Shown: in pieces, positions 1 to 9,168 of the stretch | Layout of the letters: every line of letters begins with the position of its first letter | How positions within the stretch are numbered: position 1 is the first letter of the stretch | NCBI GenBank assembly: GCA_006738865.1 | Contig: AP019701.1 | Coordinates: 4,785,974-4,849,973, forward strand | Source: Allostella sp. ATCC 35155 | GTDB lineage: Bacteria > Pseudomonadota > Alphaproteobacteria > ATCC43930 > Allostellaceae | Direction: 5' to 3' | Length of the DNA stretch: 64,000 nucleotides | Notes under the pieces: model-generated | Seen by the model: only the letters and a program-made list of their open reading frames with translations | Told to the model about the DNA's origin: nothing | The model's database searches: none | Made by a program: the position numbers and the translations under genes

Positions 1-873
1 GTGCTGAAGGAGCGGCGCGGCAAGGTCAGCCTGTCGGCGCCGGCCCAGCGGTCCCTCCTCGACGGCCTGAGTTCCCGCCTCGACGAGACGCGCGACATCT
101 CCCGCTACCTGATCGGCCTCCTCGTCTTCCTCGGCCTGCTCGGCACCTTCTGGGGCCTGCTGGAGACGGTGGGCGCGGTCAGCCGTGTCGTCGCCAACAT
201 GGCGGTCCAGGGCGTCGACATGGGGCAGGCCCTCAACAACCTGCAGAGCGGGCTGGAGACGCCGCTCGCCGGCATGGGCACCGCCTTCAGCTCCTCCCTC
301 TTCGGCCTCGGCGGCTCGCTGGTGCTGGGGTTCCTCGATCTCCAGGCCGGACAGGCCCAGAACCGCTTCTACAACGAGATCGAGGACTGGCTGGCGAGCC
401 TGACGCGCCTGTCGGGCGGCACCCCCGTCAGCGACGGCGACCAGTCCGTGCCGGCTTACATCCAGGCCCTGCTGGAGCAGACGGCGGACAATCTCGACAA
501 TCTGCAGCGCATGCTCGTCCGCGGCGAGGAGAGCCGCGTCCAGGCCAACGCCAACCTCACCGCCCTGACCGAGCGACTGGGCACCCTGACCGACCAGATG
601 CGCACCGAGCAGTCGCTGATGCTGCGGCTGGCGGAGAGCCAGCTCGCCCTGCAGCCGATCCTGGAGCGGCTCTCGCTGCCCGCCGCCCGCGGTGGTGGCG
701 GGCACGACGACGAGGCGCAGGGCCAGCTCCGCGCGATCGAGCGCCAGATGGCCCGTCTCATCGACACGACCGAGCAGGCCAGCGCCGCCGCAGCACAGGA
801 AATCCGGGCGGAGATCCGCCTGCTCGCTCGCACCATCGCCGCCCTGGCCGAAGAGCCGGAGCGCAGGCGCTAG
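1..873 (+). CDS. MotA/TolQ/ExbB-type proton channel protein (5' end outside window)
   Basis: Inner-membrane proton-channel subunit of the MotA/TolQ/ExbB family; such proteins use proton flow to drive a partner anchored in the cell wall. Two hydrophobic segments are visible, at residues about 36-60 (with GTFWGLLETVG) and about 88-113 (with the small-residue run GMGTAFSSSLFGLGGS), typical of TM2 and TM3 of the family. The C-terminal half is a long soluble helix-rich tail. The frame is already open at base 1 and the usual first transmembrane segment is missing, so the gene almost certainly begins upstream and the GTG at base 1 is probably internal. The next gene follows after 18 bp and encodes the expected OmpA-type partner. 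The family call is firm; the transported or moved cargo is unknown. Confidence 0.85.
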   Translation: MLKERRGKVSLSAPAQRSLLDGLSSRLDETRDISRYLIGLLVFLGLLGTFWGLLETVGAVSRVVANMAVQGVDMGQALNNLQSGLETPLAGMGTAFSSSLFGLGGSLVLGFLDLQAGQAQNRFYNEIEDWLASLTRLSGGTPVSDGDQSVPAYIQALLEQTADNLDNLQRMLVRGEESRVQANANLTALTERLGTLTDQMRTEQSLMLRLAESQLALQPILERLSLPAARGGGGHDDEAQGQLRAIERQMARLIDTTEQASAAAAQEIRAEIRLLARTIAALAEEPERRR

Positions 874-891
874 CCGGGACGCGCCGCCGGC

Positions 892-2682
892 ATGGCCCGC
901 TTTCGAGAGCGACGGGGCGGCTTCGACATCTGGCCGGGTTTCGTCGACGCCCTGACGCAGCTGCTGATGGTGGTGATCTTCATCGTGCTGGTCTTCACGG
1001 TGAGCCACTTCTATCTCGGCTATGCGCTGGAGGGGCGGGATGCGGCCGTCGAGCGGCTGAACCGCCAGGTCAGCGAACTCGCCGACATGCTGGCGCTGGA
1101 GCGGACCAGCGCCGCCGAGCGGCAGGCGCAGGTCGAGCGGCTGACACTGGCCCTGGACGGGGCGACCGAGGCCCGGAGCAGCCTCCAGGGCCAGCTCGAT
1201 GCGCTGATGGCCGAGCGCGAGGATATCGCCCGGCGGCTGGCGGAGGCGACGGGAGAGCGCGACCGTGCCCAGTCGGCCCTCACCGAGCGGACCGGCGAGC
1301 GCGACCGGCTGGCGCGCGACCTGGCCGCGGTGACGGACCGGGCGACCACGGCCGCGGCCGATCTCGCCCTCCTGGAAACGGCACTGGCCGAGGCACGGCG
1401 CACCGTGACCGCGGACAAGGAAACGATCGAGACGCAGCTTCGCGACCTCGCCCGGCTGACGCGCGACCTGGAGGCGCTGCGGATCCTGCGCGCCGACCTC
1501 GAGCGCCGGGTCGCGAACCTGTCGGCGACCCTGGCCGAGACCTCGCGCGTCGCGACCGAGATCGAGTCCGACCGGGCCCGGCGCGAGAGCGAGCAGGCCC
1601 GGCAGGCGGCCGCGATCGAGGCCGCGCGCACGCGGATCGCCGGGCTCGAGGAGCAGATGCGCCGGCGCGAGCAGGCCTTGACGGAGAGCCAGGCGCGGGT
1701 CGCCGAACTCGGCGGCCAGGGCGAGGCGCGGGCAGCCGAGATCGCACGCCTGGAACGCCAGGTGCGGGAGCTGGCCTCGGCGGTCGCCGAGCGCGATGCG
1801 CGGATCCGGTCGCTGTCGGGCGCGCTCGACGACGAAACCGCGCGACGCCAGGCCGACCAGCGCGAGGCCCTCCGCACCGCCGGCGCGCTGCGCGACCGCA
1901 CGAAGGAACTGGAGGCACGGCTGGCGAGTGCGGCCGAGCGCACGTTGCTTGCCCAGCGCACCATCGAGGAGAACGCCGTGCGCCTGCGGGCGCTCTTCCA
2001 GCAGGCCGAACGCAGCGAGCGGGAACTCGACAGCGAGCGGGCGACCAGCGCGGCGCAGCGCGACGAGTTGCGGGCGCTCAACGCCCAGCTCGAAGGCCTG
2101 AAGACCGAACTCGCGCGCCTCAACCAGGTTCTCGACGCGTCGGAGGCGAAGAATCGCGAGCAGCAGGTGCAGATCGTCGATCTCGGCAGCCGCCTCAACC
2201 AGGCGCTCGCCAGCAAGGTGGAGGAGCTGTCGCGCTATCGCTCGGAGTTCTTCGGCCGGATGCGCGCCCTGCTCGCCGACCGGCCGGACGTGGAGATCGT
2301 CGGCGACCGCTTCGTCTTCCCGGCCGAGGTCCTGTTCGCGGTCGGCTCGCCGGACCTGAACGAGGCCGGCAAGGCGCGCATGGCCGACCTTGCCAAGACC
2401 TTGAAGGAGATCGCGGCGACCATCCCGCCGGATCTGCCCTGGATCCTGCGCGTCGACGGCCATACCGACCGCACCCGTGTCCGCTCGCCCATCTTCCGCA
2501 ACAACTGGGACCTGTCGGCGGCGCGGGCGATCAATGTCGTGCAGTTCCTGATCGAGCAGGGCATCCCGCCCCACCGGCTCGCGGCCACCGGCTTCGGCGA
2601 GTTCCAGCCGATCGACCCGGCCAACACCGACGCCGCCTATGCCCGCAACCGCCGCATCGAGATGAAGCTGACGGAGCGCTGA
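892..2682 (+). CDS. Membrane-anchored coiled-coil protein with OmpA peptidoglycan-binding domain
   Basis: 596-residue partner of the preceding proton channel, organised like MotB/TolR fused to a long stalk. Residues 20-43 form one transmembrane helix. Residues about 50-450 are a nearly continuous coiled coil rich in Arg, Glu, Ala and Leu. Residues about 465-596 are an OmpA-like domain with GHTD at 523-526 and the C-terminal signature ending NRRIEMKL. The protein should span the periplasm and bind peptidoglycan. The gap to the upstream gene is only 18 bp, so co-transcription and complex formation are likely. The coiled coil is far longer than in MotB or TolR, which suggests a large reach. The exact role (envelope maintenance, polysaccharide or gliding-like functions) cannot be told from sequence. 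Confidence 0.88.
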   Translation: MARFRERRGGFDIWPGFVDALTQLLMVVIFIVLVFTVSHFYLGYALEGRDAAVERLNRQVSELADMLALERTSAAERQAQVERLTLALDGATEARSSLQGQLDALMAEREDIARRLAEATGERDRAQSALTERTGERDRLARDLAAVTDRATTAAADLALLETALAEARRTVTADKETIETQLRDLARLTRDLEALRILRADLERRVANLSATLAETSRVATEIESDRARRESEQARQAAAIEAARTRIAGLEEQMRRREQALTESQARVAELGGQGEARAAEIARLERQVRELASAVAERDARIRSLSGALDDETARRQADQREALRTAGALRDRTKELEARLASAAERTLLAQRTIEENAVRLRALFQQAERSERELDSERATSAAQRDELRALNAQLEGLKTELARLNQVLDASEAKNREQQVQIVDLGSRLNQALASKVEELSRYRSEFFGRMRALLADRPDVEIVGDRFVFPAEVLFAVGSPDLNEAGKARMADLAKTLKEIAATIPPDLPWILRVDGHTDRTRVRSPIFRNNWDLSAARAINVVQFLIEQGIPPHRLAATGFGEFQPIDPANTDAAYARNRRIEMKLTER

Positions 2683-2997
2683 TCAGGCCGGCAGCGGGAC
2701 GCCGAGATCGGCCGCCAGCACGGCCGCCAGCCGCTCCGCGCCGCGGGTGGACACCCAGGCGCGCTCCGCCTCGCTCCAGCCGAAATGCCAGGCGCCGGAC
2801 CGCGGCGAAGACAGCCAGATCTCGCGGTTGGCCGCGTGCCGGTTGACGACGAAGGTACCGACCCCCTCGACCTCCAGCGTCAGGATGCCGTCCCGCAGTT
2901 CGCCGTCGGCATCGGGCAGCGCCTCCTCGACGGCTTCGAGCAGGTGCTCCAGGGTGCGGTCGGCGGCGGCGGCGAACTGGCGCTCGTCGAGGGACAT
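2683..2997 (-). CDS. cyaY: Iron donor protein CyaY (bacterial frataxin)
   Basis: Small acidic frataxin-family protein of 104 residues that binds iron and modulates Fe-S cluster assembly on IscS. The N-terminal helix (residues 4-28) carries many Asp and Glu residues. The beta-sheet region contains the family pattern ANREIWLSSPRSGAWHF with a conserved Trp. The ATG at 2997 is preceded by AAGGAG at proper spacing, which decides this start over the ATG 120 bases further upstream. The stop codon touches the stop of the OmpA gene, so the two are convergent. It is divergent from rpmE. Confidence 0.9.
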   Translation of the reverse strand: MSLDERQFAAAADRTLEHLLEAVEEALPDADGELRDGILTLEVEGVGTFVVNRHAANREIWLSSPRSGAWHFGWSEAERAWVSTRGAERLAAVLAADLGVPLPA

Positions 2998-3103
2998 GGC
3001 GCTACTCCTTGGCATTCCGGGGATGCGCACCATAAGGGCGCGGCGCGCGCCTTGCATCCCCGGCGCCCTTCCGATATAAGCGCGCGCTTCCGAGGAGCCC
3101 GAC

Positions 3104-3343
3104 ATGAAGCCAGACATCCATCCCGACTATCACGAGATCACGGTCATCATGACCGACGGCTCGACCTTCACCACCCGCTCCACCTGGGGCAAGCCGGGGG
3201 ATTCGATGCGGCTCGACGTCGACACCAAGTCGCACCCCGCCTGGACCGGTGGACAGGCCCGCCTGCTCGACACCGGCGGCCAGCTGGCCCGCTTCAACAA
3301 GCGCTTTGCCGGCGTCGGGCTGCGCAAGGTCTCCGCCGAATAA
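3104..3343 (+). CDS. rpmE: 50S ribosomal protein L31
   Basis: 79-residue L31 protein of the large ribosomal subunit. The start [19 protein letters not shown] and the downstream S-H-P-A-W-T-G-G-Q motif are characteristic. The four zinc-binding cysteines of the zinc form are absent (there is no Cys at all), so this is the zinc-independent C-minus type. A GAGGAG Shine-Dalgarno lies 7-8 bases before the ATG. The cyaY gene diverges from the same 106-bp interval. Confidence 0.95.
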   Translation: MKPDIHPDYHEITVIMTDGSTFTTRSTWGKPGDSMRLDVDTKSHPAWTGGQARLLDTGGQLARFNKRFAGVGLRKVSAE

Positions 3344-3347
3344 GGGT

Positions 3348-3376
3348 GGCGGACGGGGTCTTGAACCCGGTCCGCC
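3348..3376 (+). terminator. Hairpin after rpmE, probable weak terminator
   Basis: Arms 3348-3359 and 3365-3376 pair at 11 of 12 positions around a 5-base loop, four bases after the rpmE stop. It is followed by CCTTCCC rather than a clean T run, so it is a weak intrinsic terminator or a 3' end stabiliser. Confidence 0.45.
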
Positions 3377-3485
3377 CCTTCCCATCTCCCATGAGCGTCG
3401 GATGCCCCTCGGGGGTCCGGCGGAGGATGGTCCAGCCCGGGTGCGGGTGGGCCGAACGTCCCCTTGCTCATTGGAGACTGTGGAC

Positions 3486-3935
3486 ATGACCAATTTCGAC
3501 TTCTCTCCGCTGTTCCGTTCCACGGTCGGCTTCGACCGGATGATGCGACTCCTGGAGAGCACGGCCGGCGAATCGCCGTCCTACCCGCCCTACAACATCG
3601 AGAAGACCGGCGAGGACGCCTACCGCATCACCATGGCGGTTGCGGGCTTCTCGGCGGCCGACCTTGAGGTCGTGGTCCGCGAGAACACGCTGACCGTCGT
3701 CGGGCGCGGCGCGCCGGAGACGGAAGCCACCAAGTACCTGCATCGCGGGATCGCCCGGCGCGCGTTCGAGCGCCGCTTCGAACTCGCCGACTCGATCAAG
3801 GTGGTCGGCTCGGCCCTCGACAACGGGCTCCTGCATATCGAGCTCAAGCGCGAGATCCCGGAATCCGCGAAGCCCCGCGTGATCCCGATCGCCGCCAAGG
3901 CTCCGCAGGCCTACATCGACCAGAAGGCGGCGTAG
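3486..3935 (+). CDS. Small heat shock protein, Hsp20/IbpA family
   Basis: 149-residue holdase chaperone of the alpha-crystallin (Hsp20) family. The N-terminus (FSPLFRSTVGFDRM) and YPPYNIEKTGEDAYRI match the IbpA/HspH subgroup common in alphaproteobacteria. The alpha-crystallin domain runs from about residue 35 to 130 and includes the A-x-x-x-n-G-L motif as SALDNGLLHIEL. It should bind unfolding proteins in the cytoplasm. The start ATG is preceded by TTGGAG. A strong intrinsic terminator follows the gene, so it appears to be a single-gene transcription unit. No clear heat-shock promoter or ROSE element was recognised in the 142-bp upstream gap. Confidence 0.93.
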   Translation: MTNFDFSPLFRSTVGFDRMMRLLESTAGESPSYPPYNIEKTGEDAYRITMAVAGFSAADLEVVVRENTLTVVGRGAPETEATKYLHRGIARRAFERRFELADSIKVVGSALDNGLLHIELKREIPESAKPRVIPIAAKAPQAYIDQKAA

Positions 3936-3963
3936 CTTCGCCGACAGCCTTCCGGGCAGCTTC

Positions 3964-3996
3964 GCCCCGCCGGGAAACCGGCGGGGCGTTTTTGTT
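3964..3996 (+). terminator. Intrinsic terminator after hsp20
   Basis: A perfect 10-bp GC stem (3964-3973 with 3978-3987), GAAA tetraloop and the T-rich tail GTTTTTGTT form a classical rho-independent terminator. It also lies just beyond the stop of the convergent thioesterase gene. Confidence 0.9.
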
Positions 3997-4433
3997 CAGG
4001 GCTGCGCGATCCGGGCGAGCGCGGCCCGCATGCCGGCGGGAATCGGCGTCGGCCGGCGCGTGTCGCGGTCGACGAAGACATGGACGAAGTGGCCTTCCGC
4101 CGCCGCCTCGTCCTCACCGGCGCGAAACAGGCCGATCTCATAGCGCACGCTGGAATTGCCGAGCCGGCCGACGCGCAGTCCGGCGTCGATGACCTCGGGA
4201 TATGCCAGCGCCTTGCGGTAGCGGCACATGCTCTCCGCGACGATGCCGATGACCGGTCCCGCCGCGAAGTCCAGCCCGCCCTCCTCGACGAGGTAGAGGT
4301 TCACGACCGTGTCGAAGTACGAATAATAGACGACATTGTTGACGTGGCCGTAGACGTCGTTGTCCATCCAGCGCGTCGGCACCGGGCGGAAATGGCCGTA
4401 GTCGGCCCGCCGCCCCACCGTTCCTTCCGCCAT
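3996..4433 (-). CDS. Acyl-CoA thioesterase, 4HBT hotdog family
   Basis: 145-residue single-hotdog thioesterase that would hydrolyse acyl-CoA esters. The 4-hydroxybenzoyl-CoA thioesterase signature is present as [13 protein letters not shown] at residues 21-33, with the catalytic Asp near position 24. The YYSYFDT helix follows. Substrate chain length cannot be predicted. It is followed after 10 bp by an alpha/beta hydrolase gene on the same strand (which lies upstream in transcription), so these may share an mRNA with the sulfhydrylase gene further upstream. Confidence 0.85.
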   Translation of the reverse strand: MAEGTVGRRADYGHFRPVPTRWMDNDVYGHVNNVVYYSYFDTVVNLYLVEEGGLDFAAGPVIGIVAESMCRYRKALAYPEVIDAGLRVGRLGNSSVRYEIGLFRAGEDEAAAEGHFVHVFVDRDTRRPTPIPAGMRAALARIAQP

Positions 4434-4443
4434 GCCGCCGTCC

Positions 4444-5232
4444 TCAGAGGATCTCGGCGAGCCGCGCCAGCGTCTCGTCCGGCCGCTCGATCATGATCAT
4501 GTGGCCGCAGCCGGGCAGGACGATGGTCCGCGCGCCGGCGATCGCCGCAGCCAGCGGCCGCGCGCGGCCGGCCGGCGTCATGCGGTCGTCCTCGCCGAGC
4601 AGCAGCAGGGTGGGGCACACGACGCGGGCGGCCGAAGCGAGGGCGCCGTCCCAGGCGGCGCATGCCTCCAGATCGCGCGCCAGCGTCTCGGGATCGGCCT
4701 CCCCGATCAGGCGCATCCCGCTGCCCACCATCCAGAGGCCCGGCGCCTTGTGGCCACCGAATTGCGCGCGCGTCCCGAAGCCCCAGGACGACATCAGCGC
4801 CGGCGCCTCGGGTCCGCCCGCCCGGGCGGCTGCCACCAGATCCGGATGCACCGCCATCTCGGGCGTGACGCCGAGGAGCGCCAGCCCGCGGAACCGCTGC
4901 GGCGCCTCGGCCACGGCCGCGAGCGCGACCAGCGCCCCCATGCTGTGGCCGGCGATGCCGACCGTGTCGGCGCCGACGGCGTCGAGCAGGGCCAGCACCC
5001 ATTGTCCGAGTTCGGGGATCGCGGCGATGCCCGGCCCCTCCGAGCGGCCATGGCCCGGCAGGTCGACCGCCAGGACCGAGCGGCCATGGTGGGCCAGCCA
5101 GCGCGTCTGCAGGCCCCAGGCCGTATGGTCCATGCCGGCGCCGTGCAGCAGCAGGACGGGCGCCACGGCCGGATCGAACGGCCGGCCGCCGGTGGCGACG
5201 AAAACGCGGCGGCCCGCGACGACGACATCCAC
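4444..5232 (-). CDS. Alpha/beta hydrolase
   Basis: 262-residue alpha/beta hydrolase. The oxyanion HG motif is at residues 30-31, the nucleophile elbow GHSMG at 95-99 (Ser97), an acid in LLLGEDDRM, and the catalytic His in GCGHMIMIE near the end. It resembles hydrolases annotated as 3-oxoadipate enol-lactonase-like or general esterases, but the substrate is unknown. It starts 3 bp after the stop of the O-acetylhomoserine sulfhydrylase gene, implying one operon with it. Confidence 0.85.
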   Translation of the reverse strand: MDVVVAGRRVFVATGGRPFDPAVAPVLLLHGAGMDHTAWGLQTRWLAHHGRSVLAVDLPGHGRSEGPGIAAIPELGQWVLALLDAVGADTVGIAGHSMGALVALAAVAEAPQRFRGLALLGVTPEMAVHPDLVAAARAGGPEAPALMSSWGFGTRAQFGGHKAPGLWMVGSGMRLIGEADPETLARDLEACAAWDGALASAARVVCPTLLLLGEDDRMTPAGRARPLAAAIAGARTIVLPGCGHMIMIERPDETLARLAEIL

Positions 5233-5235
5233 GGC

Positions 5236-6561
5236 CTAGCCCGCCGCCTGCTGCGGCCGCGGCTGCGTCGCGCGCTCGGCCGCCCGCAGGGCCTGCTTCA
5301 GGTCGTCCACGATGTCGCCGGCATCCTCGAGCCCGACCGAAAGACGGATCATGTCCTCGCCGACGCCGGCCGCCGCGAGCGCGGCGGCGTCGAGCTGCTG
5401 GTGGGTCGTACTGGCGGGATGGATCACCAGGCTCTTGGCGTCGCCGACATTGGCCAGGTGCGAGACGAGGCGCAGCCGGTCGATGAAGACCCGGCCCGCC
5501 TCGCGGCCGCCCTTGATGCCGAAGGCGATCATGCTGCCGGCTCCCTTCGGCATCAGCCGCCGGGCGAGCGCATGGTCCGGATGGTCGGGCAGGTCCGGAT
5601 GGCAGACCCAGGCGACCTGAGGCGCGGATTTCAGGAACTCCAGGACGGCGCGGGCATTGGCGACGTGCCGCTCCATGCGCAGCGGCAGGGTCTCGATGCC
5701 CTGGAGGATGTGGAAGGCGTTGGTCGGCGACATCGCGGCGCCGAAGTCGCGCAGGCCCTCCGCACGCGCGCGCATGACGAAGGCCTGCGGTCCGTACTCC
5801 TCGGCGAAGTCGATGCCGTGATAGCCGGCATAGGGCTCCGTCAGGGTCGGGAAGCGACCGGAGGCCTCCCAGTCGAAGCGACCGCCATCGACGAGAACGC
5901 CGCCGATGGCGACGCCATGTCCCCCCATCCATTTCGTCGCCGAATGCATGACGAGGTCGGCGCCGTGGTCGAGCGGGCGGCAGAGGAAGGGGGTCGAGAA
6001 GGTGGCGTCGACCAGGAGCGGCAGGCCGTGCGCGTGCGCGACCGCGGCGATACGCGGCAGGTCGACGATCTCCAGCCCCGGATTGCCGACCGTCTCGACG
6101 AAGACGAGCCGCGTCTCCGGCCGGATGGCGCGAGCAAAGGCGTCGGGGTCTCGCGGCGGCACGAAGCTGGTCGTGATCCCGAAGCGCGGCAGGGTGAGCT
6201 TCAGCAGGTTGATGCTGCCGCCATAGAGCGAGGCCGCGGCGACGATGTGGCCGCCGGCATCCATCAGGGTGGCGATGGCGAGGTGCAGCGCCGCCTGGCC
6301 GCTGGCCGTGCATACCGCCCCGACGCCGCCTTCGAGGGCCGCGATGCGCTCCTCCAGCACGGCGACGGTCGGGTTCGAGATGCGCGAATAGATATGGCCG
6401 GGCCGTTCCAGGTTGAACAGCGAGGCGGCGTGGTCCGTACTCTGGAAGACGAAGGAGGTCGTCTGGTAGATGGGCACGGCGCGCGCGCCATGGACCGGGT
6501 CGGGCTGCTGGCCGGCATGCAGACTGAGCGTATGGAAGCCGGGAAACTTGGCGTCGGCCAT
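5236..6561 (-). CDS. metY: O-acetylhomoserine sulfhydrylase (PLP-dependent)
   Basis: 441-residue enzyme of the Cys/Met metabolism PLP family. It probably makes homocysteine from O-acetylhomoserine and sulfide in methionine synthesis. Diagnostic segments are the N-terminal HTLSLHAGQQPDPVHGARAV, the phosphate-binding region TASGQAALHLA, the PLP lysine in SATKWMGGHG and the C-terminal RLSVGLED. The length fits MetY (about 430) rather than the shorter MetZ/MetB. The ATG at 6561 has GGAG close upstream and begins the conserved MADAKFPGFHT block, so the longer frame upstream is not used. It heads a three-gene minus-strand run with the hydrolase and thioesterase. Confidence 0.9.
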   Translation of the reverse strand: MADAKFPGFHTLSLHAGQQPDPVHGARAVPIYQTTSFVFQSTDHAASLFNLERPGHIYSRISNPTVAVLEERIAALEGGVGAVCTASGQAALHLAIATLMDAGGHIVAAASLYGGSINLLKLTLPRFGITTSFVPPRDPDAFARAIRPETRLVFVETVGNPGLEIVDLPRIAAVAHAHGLPLLVDATFSTPFLCRPLDHGADLVMHSATKWMGGHGVAIGGVLVDGGRFDWEASGRFPTLTEPYAGYHGIDFAEEYGPQAFVMRARAEGLRDFGAAMSPTNAFHILQGIETLPLRMERHVANARAVLEFLKSAPQVAWVCHPDLPDHPDHALARRLMPKGAGSMIAFGIKGGREAGRVFIDRLRLVSHLANVGDAKSLVIHPASTTHQQLDAAALAAAGVGEDMIRLSVGLEDAGDIVDDLKQALRAAERATQPRPQQAAG

Positions 6562-6659
6562 CCTTCTCCACCCTCGATCGTCGGGCGGGCACCATACACG
6601 GGCCGGCCGCCGCGCCGGAAGGGCGTGCCCGACGGGCCGGCCGCAGTGATCCGGTTGCC

Positions 6660-7334
6660 ATGATCCTGGCCGGCGTCGACGGCTGCCGCGGCGGCTGGAT
6701 CGCGGTGCTGCACGATCGTGCCGCCGGGTCCTGGCGGGTCGCCCTGGCGGCACGCTGGGACGAACTGCCGGTGGCCCACCGCATCGCCGTCGACATGCCG
6801 ATCGGCTTGCCGGACAGCGGCCGGCGCGGCTGCGACTTCGCCGCCCGCCGCCTGCTGGGACCGCGCCGCGGCGCCAGCGTCTTCATCGGGCTGCGGCGCC
6901 CGTTGCTGGCATTTGCGACCTACGCGGAGGCGAATGCCTGGGGCAAGACGGACCGCGCGGGGCTCGCCAAGCAGGCCTGGTTCCTGCTGCCCAGGATCGC
7001 CGAGATCGATCGCGCGGTGACGCCGGACGACCAGGACCGGATCCACGAGAGCCACCCGGAACTGGCCTTCCTCCGCCTCCATGGCGGTCCGGTGGTGGAG
7101 AGCAAGCGGACCCCCGAAGGCCTGGCGATCCGCAGGGCCCTGCTGGAACGGGCCGGCGTGCCGGTCGCGGCGCTGTTCGAAGGGCTCGACCGGCGGCGCG
7201 CGGCGGCCGATGACCTGCTGGATGCGGCAGTTCTGGTCCTGACGGCGACCCGTATCGCGGACGGGACGGCGACAAGCCTTCGTGCCGAGCCGCCGCGGGA
7301 CGCCCGCGGCCTCAGGATGGAGATCTGGTACTGA
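6660..7334 (+). CDS. DUF429 family protein (predicted RNase H-like nuclease)
   Basis: 224-residue protein of the DUF429/COG4923 family, predicted to have an RNase H fold. The start [15 protein letters not shown] and the AVDMPIGLP segment provide the conserved acidic residues of the family, and [10 protein letters not shown] is another hallmark. No biochemical role is established. It is divergent from the sulfhydrylase gene with a 98-bp gap, and its last 23 bp overlap the convergent HAD phosphatase gene. Confidence 0.82.
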   Translation: MILAGVDGCRGGWIAVLHDRAAGSWRVALAARWDELPVAHRIAVDMPIGLPDSGRRGCDFAARRLLGPRRGASVFIGLRRPLLAFATYAEANAWGKTDRAGLAKQAWFLLPRIAEIDRAVTPDDQDRIHESHPELAFLRLHGGPVVESKRTPEGLAIRRALLERAGVPVAALFEGLDRRRAAADDLLDAAVLVLTATRIADGTATSLRAEPPRDARGLRMEIWY

Positions 7335-8001
7335 CGGCAGGATCGGCGATCCAGGCTGCCAGCGCCGCCATGGTCGGATGGATATGGCGGGCGCCCGCGG
7401 CCAGGAGCCGGTCGCCGAGGCCGGGATCGGCATGCCCTCCGCCGACGAAGCCCACCACCGGCATGCCGGCCCGCCGCGCCGCCACCGTGCCGGCGACCGA
7501 ATCCTCGACGACGAGGCAGTCGGCCGGATCGGCGCCCATCTGCGAGGCCGCGAAGAGAAAGACGTCGGGCGCGGGCTTGCCGCGCCGGACCTGGCTGGCC
7601 GAGAAGACGGCCTCGCCGAAGAGATCGATGAGGCCGGCCGTCTCGAGGTTGCGGCGCAGGGCCGGCAGCGCGGTCGAGGAAGCGACGCAGGCGGCGTGAC
7701 CCAGCGGCGCCAGCGACCGCACCGCGTCGGCGACCCCGGCGATGGCGCGCAGCTCGGCGGCAAAGCGGCGCCGGCACTCGTCCTGGATGCGCGCGAAATG
7801 GTCGCCCGGCAGATCGAGGCCATGGTCGGCCGCCAGCGTCGCCCAGACGTCGCGATGGGGGATGCCGCTGAACCGGCGGGCGATCTCCGTGGGTGCCATC
7901 GCCACCCCAAGCTCGGCGAGCGCGGCCGAATCGATGGCGCAGTAGAGCACCTCGGAATCGACCAGGACGCCGTCGCAGTCGAAGATGACGAGCCTGGACA
8001 C
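7312..8001 (-). CDS. HAD-superfamily phosphatase (beta-phosphoglucomutase/GPH-like)
   Basis: 229-residue HAD hydrolase. Motif I is [11 protein letters not shown] near the N-terminus, motif II is the Ser-Ser in [12 protein letters not shown], the Lys is in [13 protein letters not shown], and motif IV is [12 protein letters not shown]. The architecture (helical cap after motif I) fits phosphoglycolate phosphatase/beta-phosphoglucomutase-like enzymes; the substrate is not assignable. The start is a GTG at 8001, chosen because the conserved block begins there. No ATG is nearby, and the upstream hydrolase stop lies at 8007, giving a 5-bp gap. Confidence 0.87.
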   Translation of the reverse strand: MSRLVIFDCDGVLVDSEVLYCAIDSAALAELGVAMAPTEIARRFSGIPHRDVWATLAADHGLDLPGDHFARIQDECRRRFAAELRAIAGVADAVRSLAPLGHAACVASSTALPALRRNLETAGLIDLFGEAVFSASQVRRGKPAPDVFLFAASQMGADPADCLVVEDSVAGTVAARRAGMPVVGFVGGGHADPGLGDRLLAAGARHIHPTMAALAAWIADPAVSTRSPS

Positions 8002-8006
8002 GCGGG

Positions 8007-8897
8007 TCAGCCGCGCAGGGCGTCGAGCTCGGCCAGCGCCGCGACCACCGCCTCCGGGGCTTCCTGGGGCAGGAAGTGACCGGCGACCGGCACCACATGG
8101 CGGCGGTACGGTCCGGTGAAGAAGCGGGCATGGCCGGCCGAATCCTCCGGCGGGCTCACGCCGTCCGCCTCGCCGTGGAGCACCACGGTCGGTACGCCGA
8201 TCGCGGGCTGCGCGGCCAGCCGGCGCTCGATCTCCTCCAGCGCCGGATCGCCCGGTGCCGCGCCGTAGCGATGGCGATAGGACTGCACCGACACCGCGAC
8301 GAAGTCGGGATTGTCGAAGGATGCCGCGGTGCGCTCGAAGGTCGCGTCGTCGAAGGCCCAGTTGGGCGACCACAGGCGCCACAGCAGCCGGCAGAGTTCG
8401 CGGCGGTTCCGCTCCAGGCCGGCGACGCCGCGCTCGGTGTGCAGGTACCACTGGTACCAGTAGCGGTACTCCTGCATCGCCGTCCCGGGCCGGACCGAGC
8501 GCTGGATGTTCTGGATGTTGTAGCCGTTGATCGAGACGAGGCCGCGGGCCCGCTCCGGCCAGAGGGCGGCGACGACGCAGGAGGCCCGCCCGCCCCAGTC
8601 GTAGCCGACGAGATCGGCCGTCTCGATGCCGAGCGCGTCCATCAGCGCCAGGAGATCGGCGCCCAGCGCCGCCTGCTGTCCCGAGCGCGGCGTCGCGGTG
8701 TCGAGGAAGCGGGTCGGGCCATAGCCGCGCAGCCAGGGCACGATGACGCGCCGGCCCGCGGCCGCGAGCGGCCCCACGACGCCGTCCCAGGCATGGATGT
8801 CGTCGGGGAAGCCGTGCATCAGGAACACGGGCGCACCGTCGGCCGGCCCATGCTCGTGGTAGGCGACCTCCAGGGTCGCGGTCCGTACCGTCCGCAT
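8007..8897 (-). CDS. Alpha/beta hydrolase, epoxide hydrolase/haloalkane dehalogenase-like
   Basis: 296-residue alpha/beta hydrolase. HGFPDD at 28-33 provides the oxyanion region. The nucleophile elbow is GYDWGG with Asp100 instead of Ser, which places it with epoxide hydrolases and dehalogenases. A Trp pair and lid region follow, and the catalytic His is in VAGHFLPQE. The likely reaction is hydrolysis of an epoxide or halide, with unknown substrate. It lies between DUF1192 (2-bp gap) and the HAD gene (5-bp gap), so the three are likely co-transcribed. Confidence 0.86.
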   Translation of the reverse strand: MRTVRTATLEVAYHEHGPADGAPVFLMHGFPDDIHAWDGVVGPLAAAGRRVIVPWLRGYGPTRFLDTATPRSGQQAALGADLLALMDALGIETADLVGYDWGGRASCVVAALWPERARGLVSINGYNIQNIQRSVRPGTAMQEYRYWYQWYLHTERGVAGLERNRRELCRLLWRLWSPNWAFDDATFERTAASFDNPDFVAVSVQSYRHRYGAAPGDPALEEIERRLAAQPAIGVPTVVLHGEADGVSPPEDSAGHARFFTGPYRRHVVPVAGHFLPQEAPEAVVAALAELDALRG

Positions 8898-8899
8898 CG

Positions 8900-9091
8900 T
8901 CAGCGGCGGAAGACGGATTCGGCGGCGCTGCGATGCCCGCGCTTGGCCTCGATCGCCTGGCGCACGCGGGCGATCTCGGCCTCCAGCTCGCCGATATAGG
9001 CTTCGAGTTCGTCGACCGACAGGGGGTCGAGCAGGCGGGGCGCGGGCCGCGCCGGGCGTGGTGCGATGTCTTCGGGATCCAGTGCGGGCAT
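8900..9091 (-). CDS. DUF1192 family small protein
   Basis: 63-residue protein of the DUF1192 family, which is widespread in alphaproteobacteria. The central pattern [24 protein letters not shown] is a short amphipathic coiled coil. The function is unknown; many relatives sit next to a quinone oxidoreductase gene, as here (divergently, 77 bp away). A GAGGACAAG Shine-Dalgarno-like stretch precedes the ATG. Confidence 0.85.
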   Translation of the reverse strand: MPALDPEDIAPRPARPAPRLLDPLSVDELEAYIGELEAEIARVRQAIEAKRGHRSAAESVFRR

Positions 9092-9168
9092 GGCGGCTCT
9101 TGTCCTCGGGGGCAGTGCATACTATCCGGGAACGAAGCGACGGAAACCCATCGGAGGAAGCACGAACC

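Noticed and set aside
1020-2216. 398-codon Ser/Arg-rich open frame opposite the coiled-coil gene
   Set aside because: Low-complexity mirror of the repeated Glu/Ala/Arg codons of the coiled coil.
4301-6886. 861-codon open frame on the minus strand across three genes
   Set aside because: It is a GC-rich shadow frame full of Arg/Ala/Pro without family similarity; the real genes in the other frames have intact motifs.
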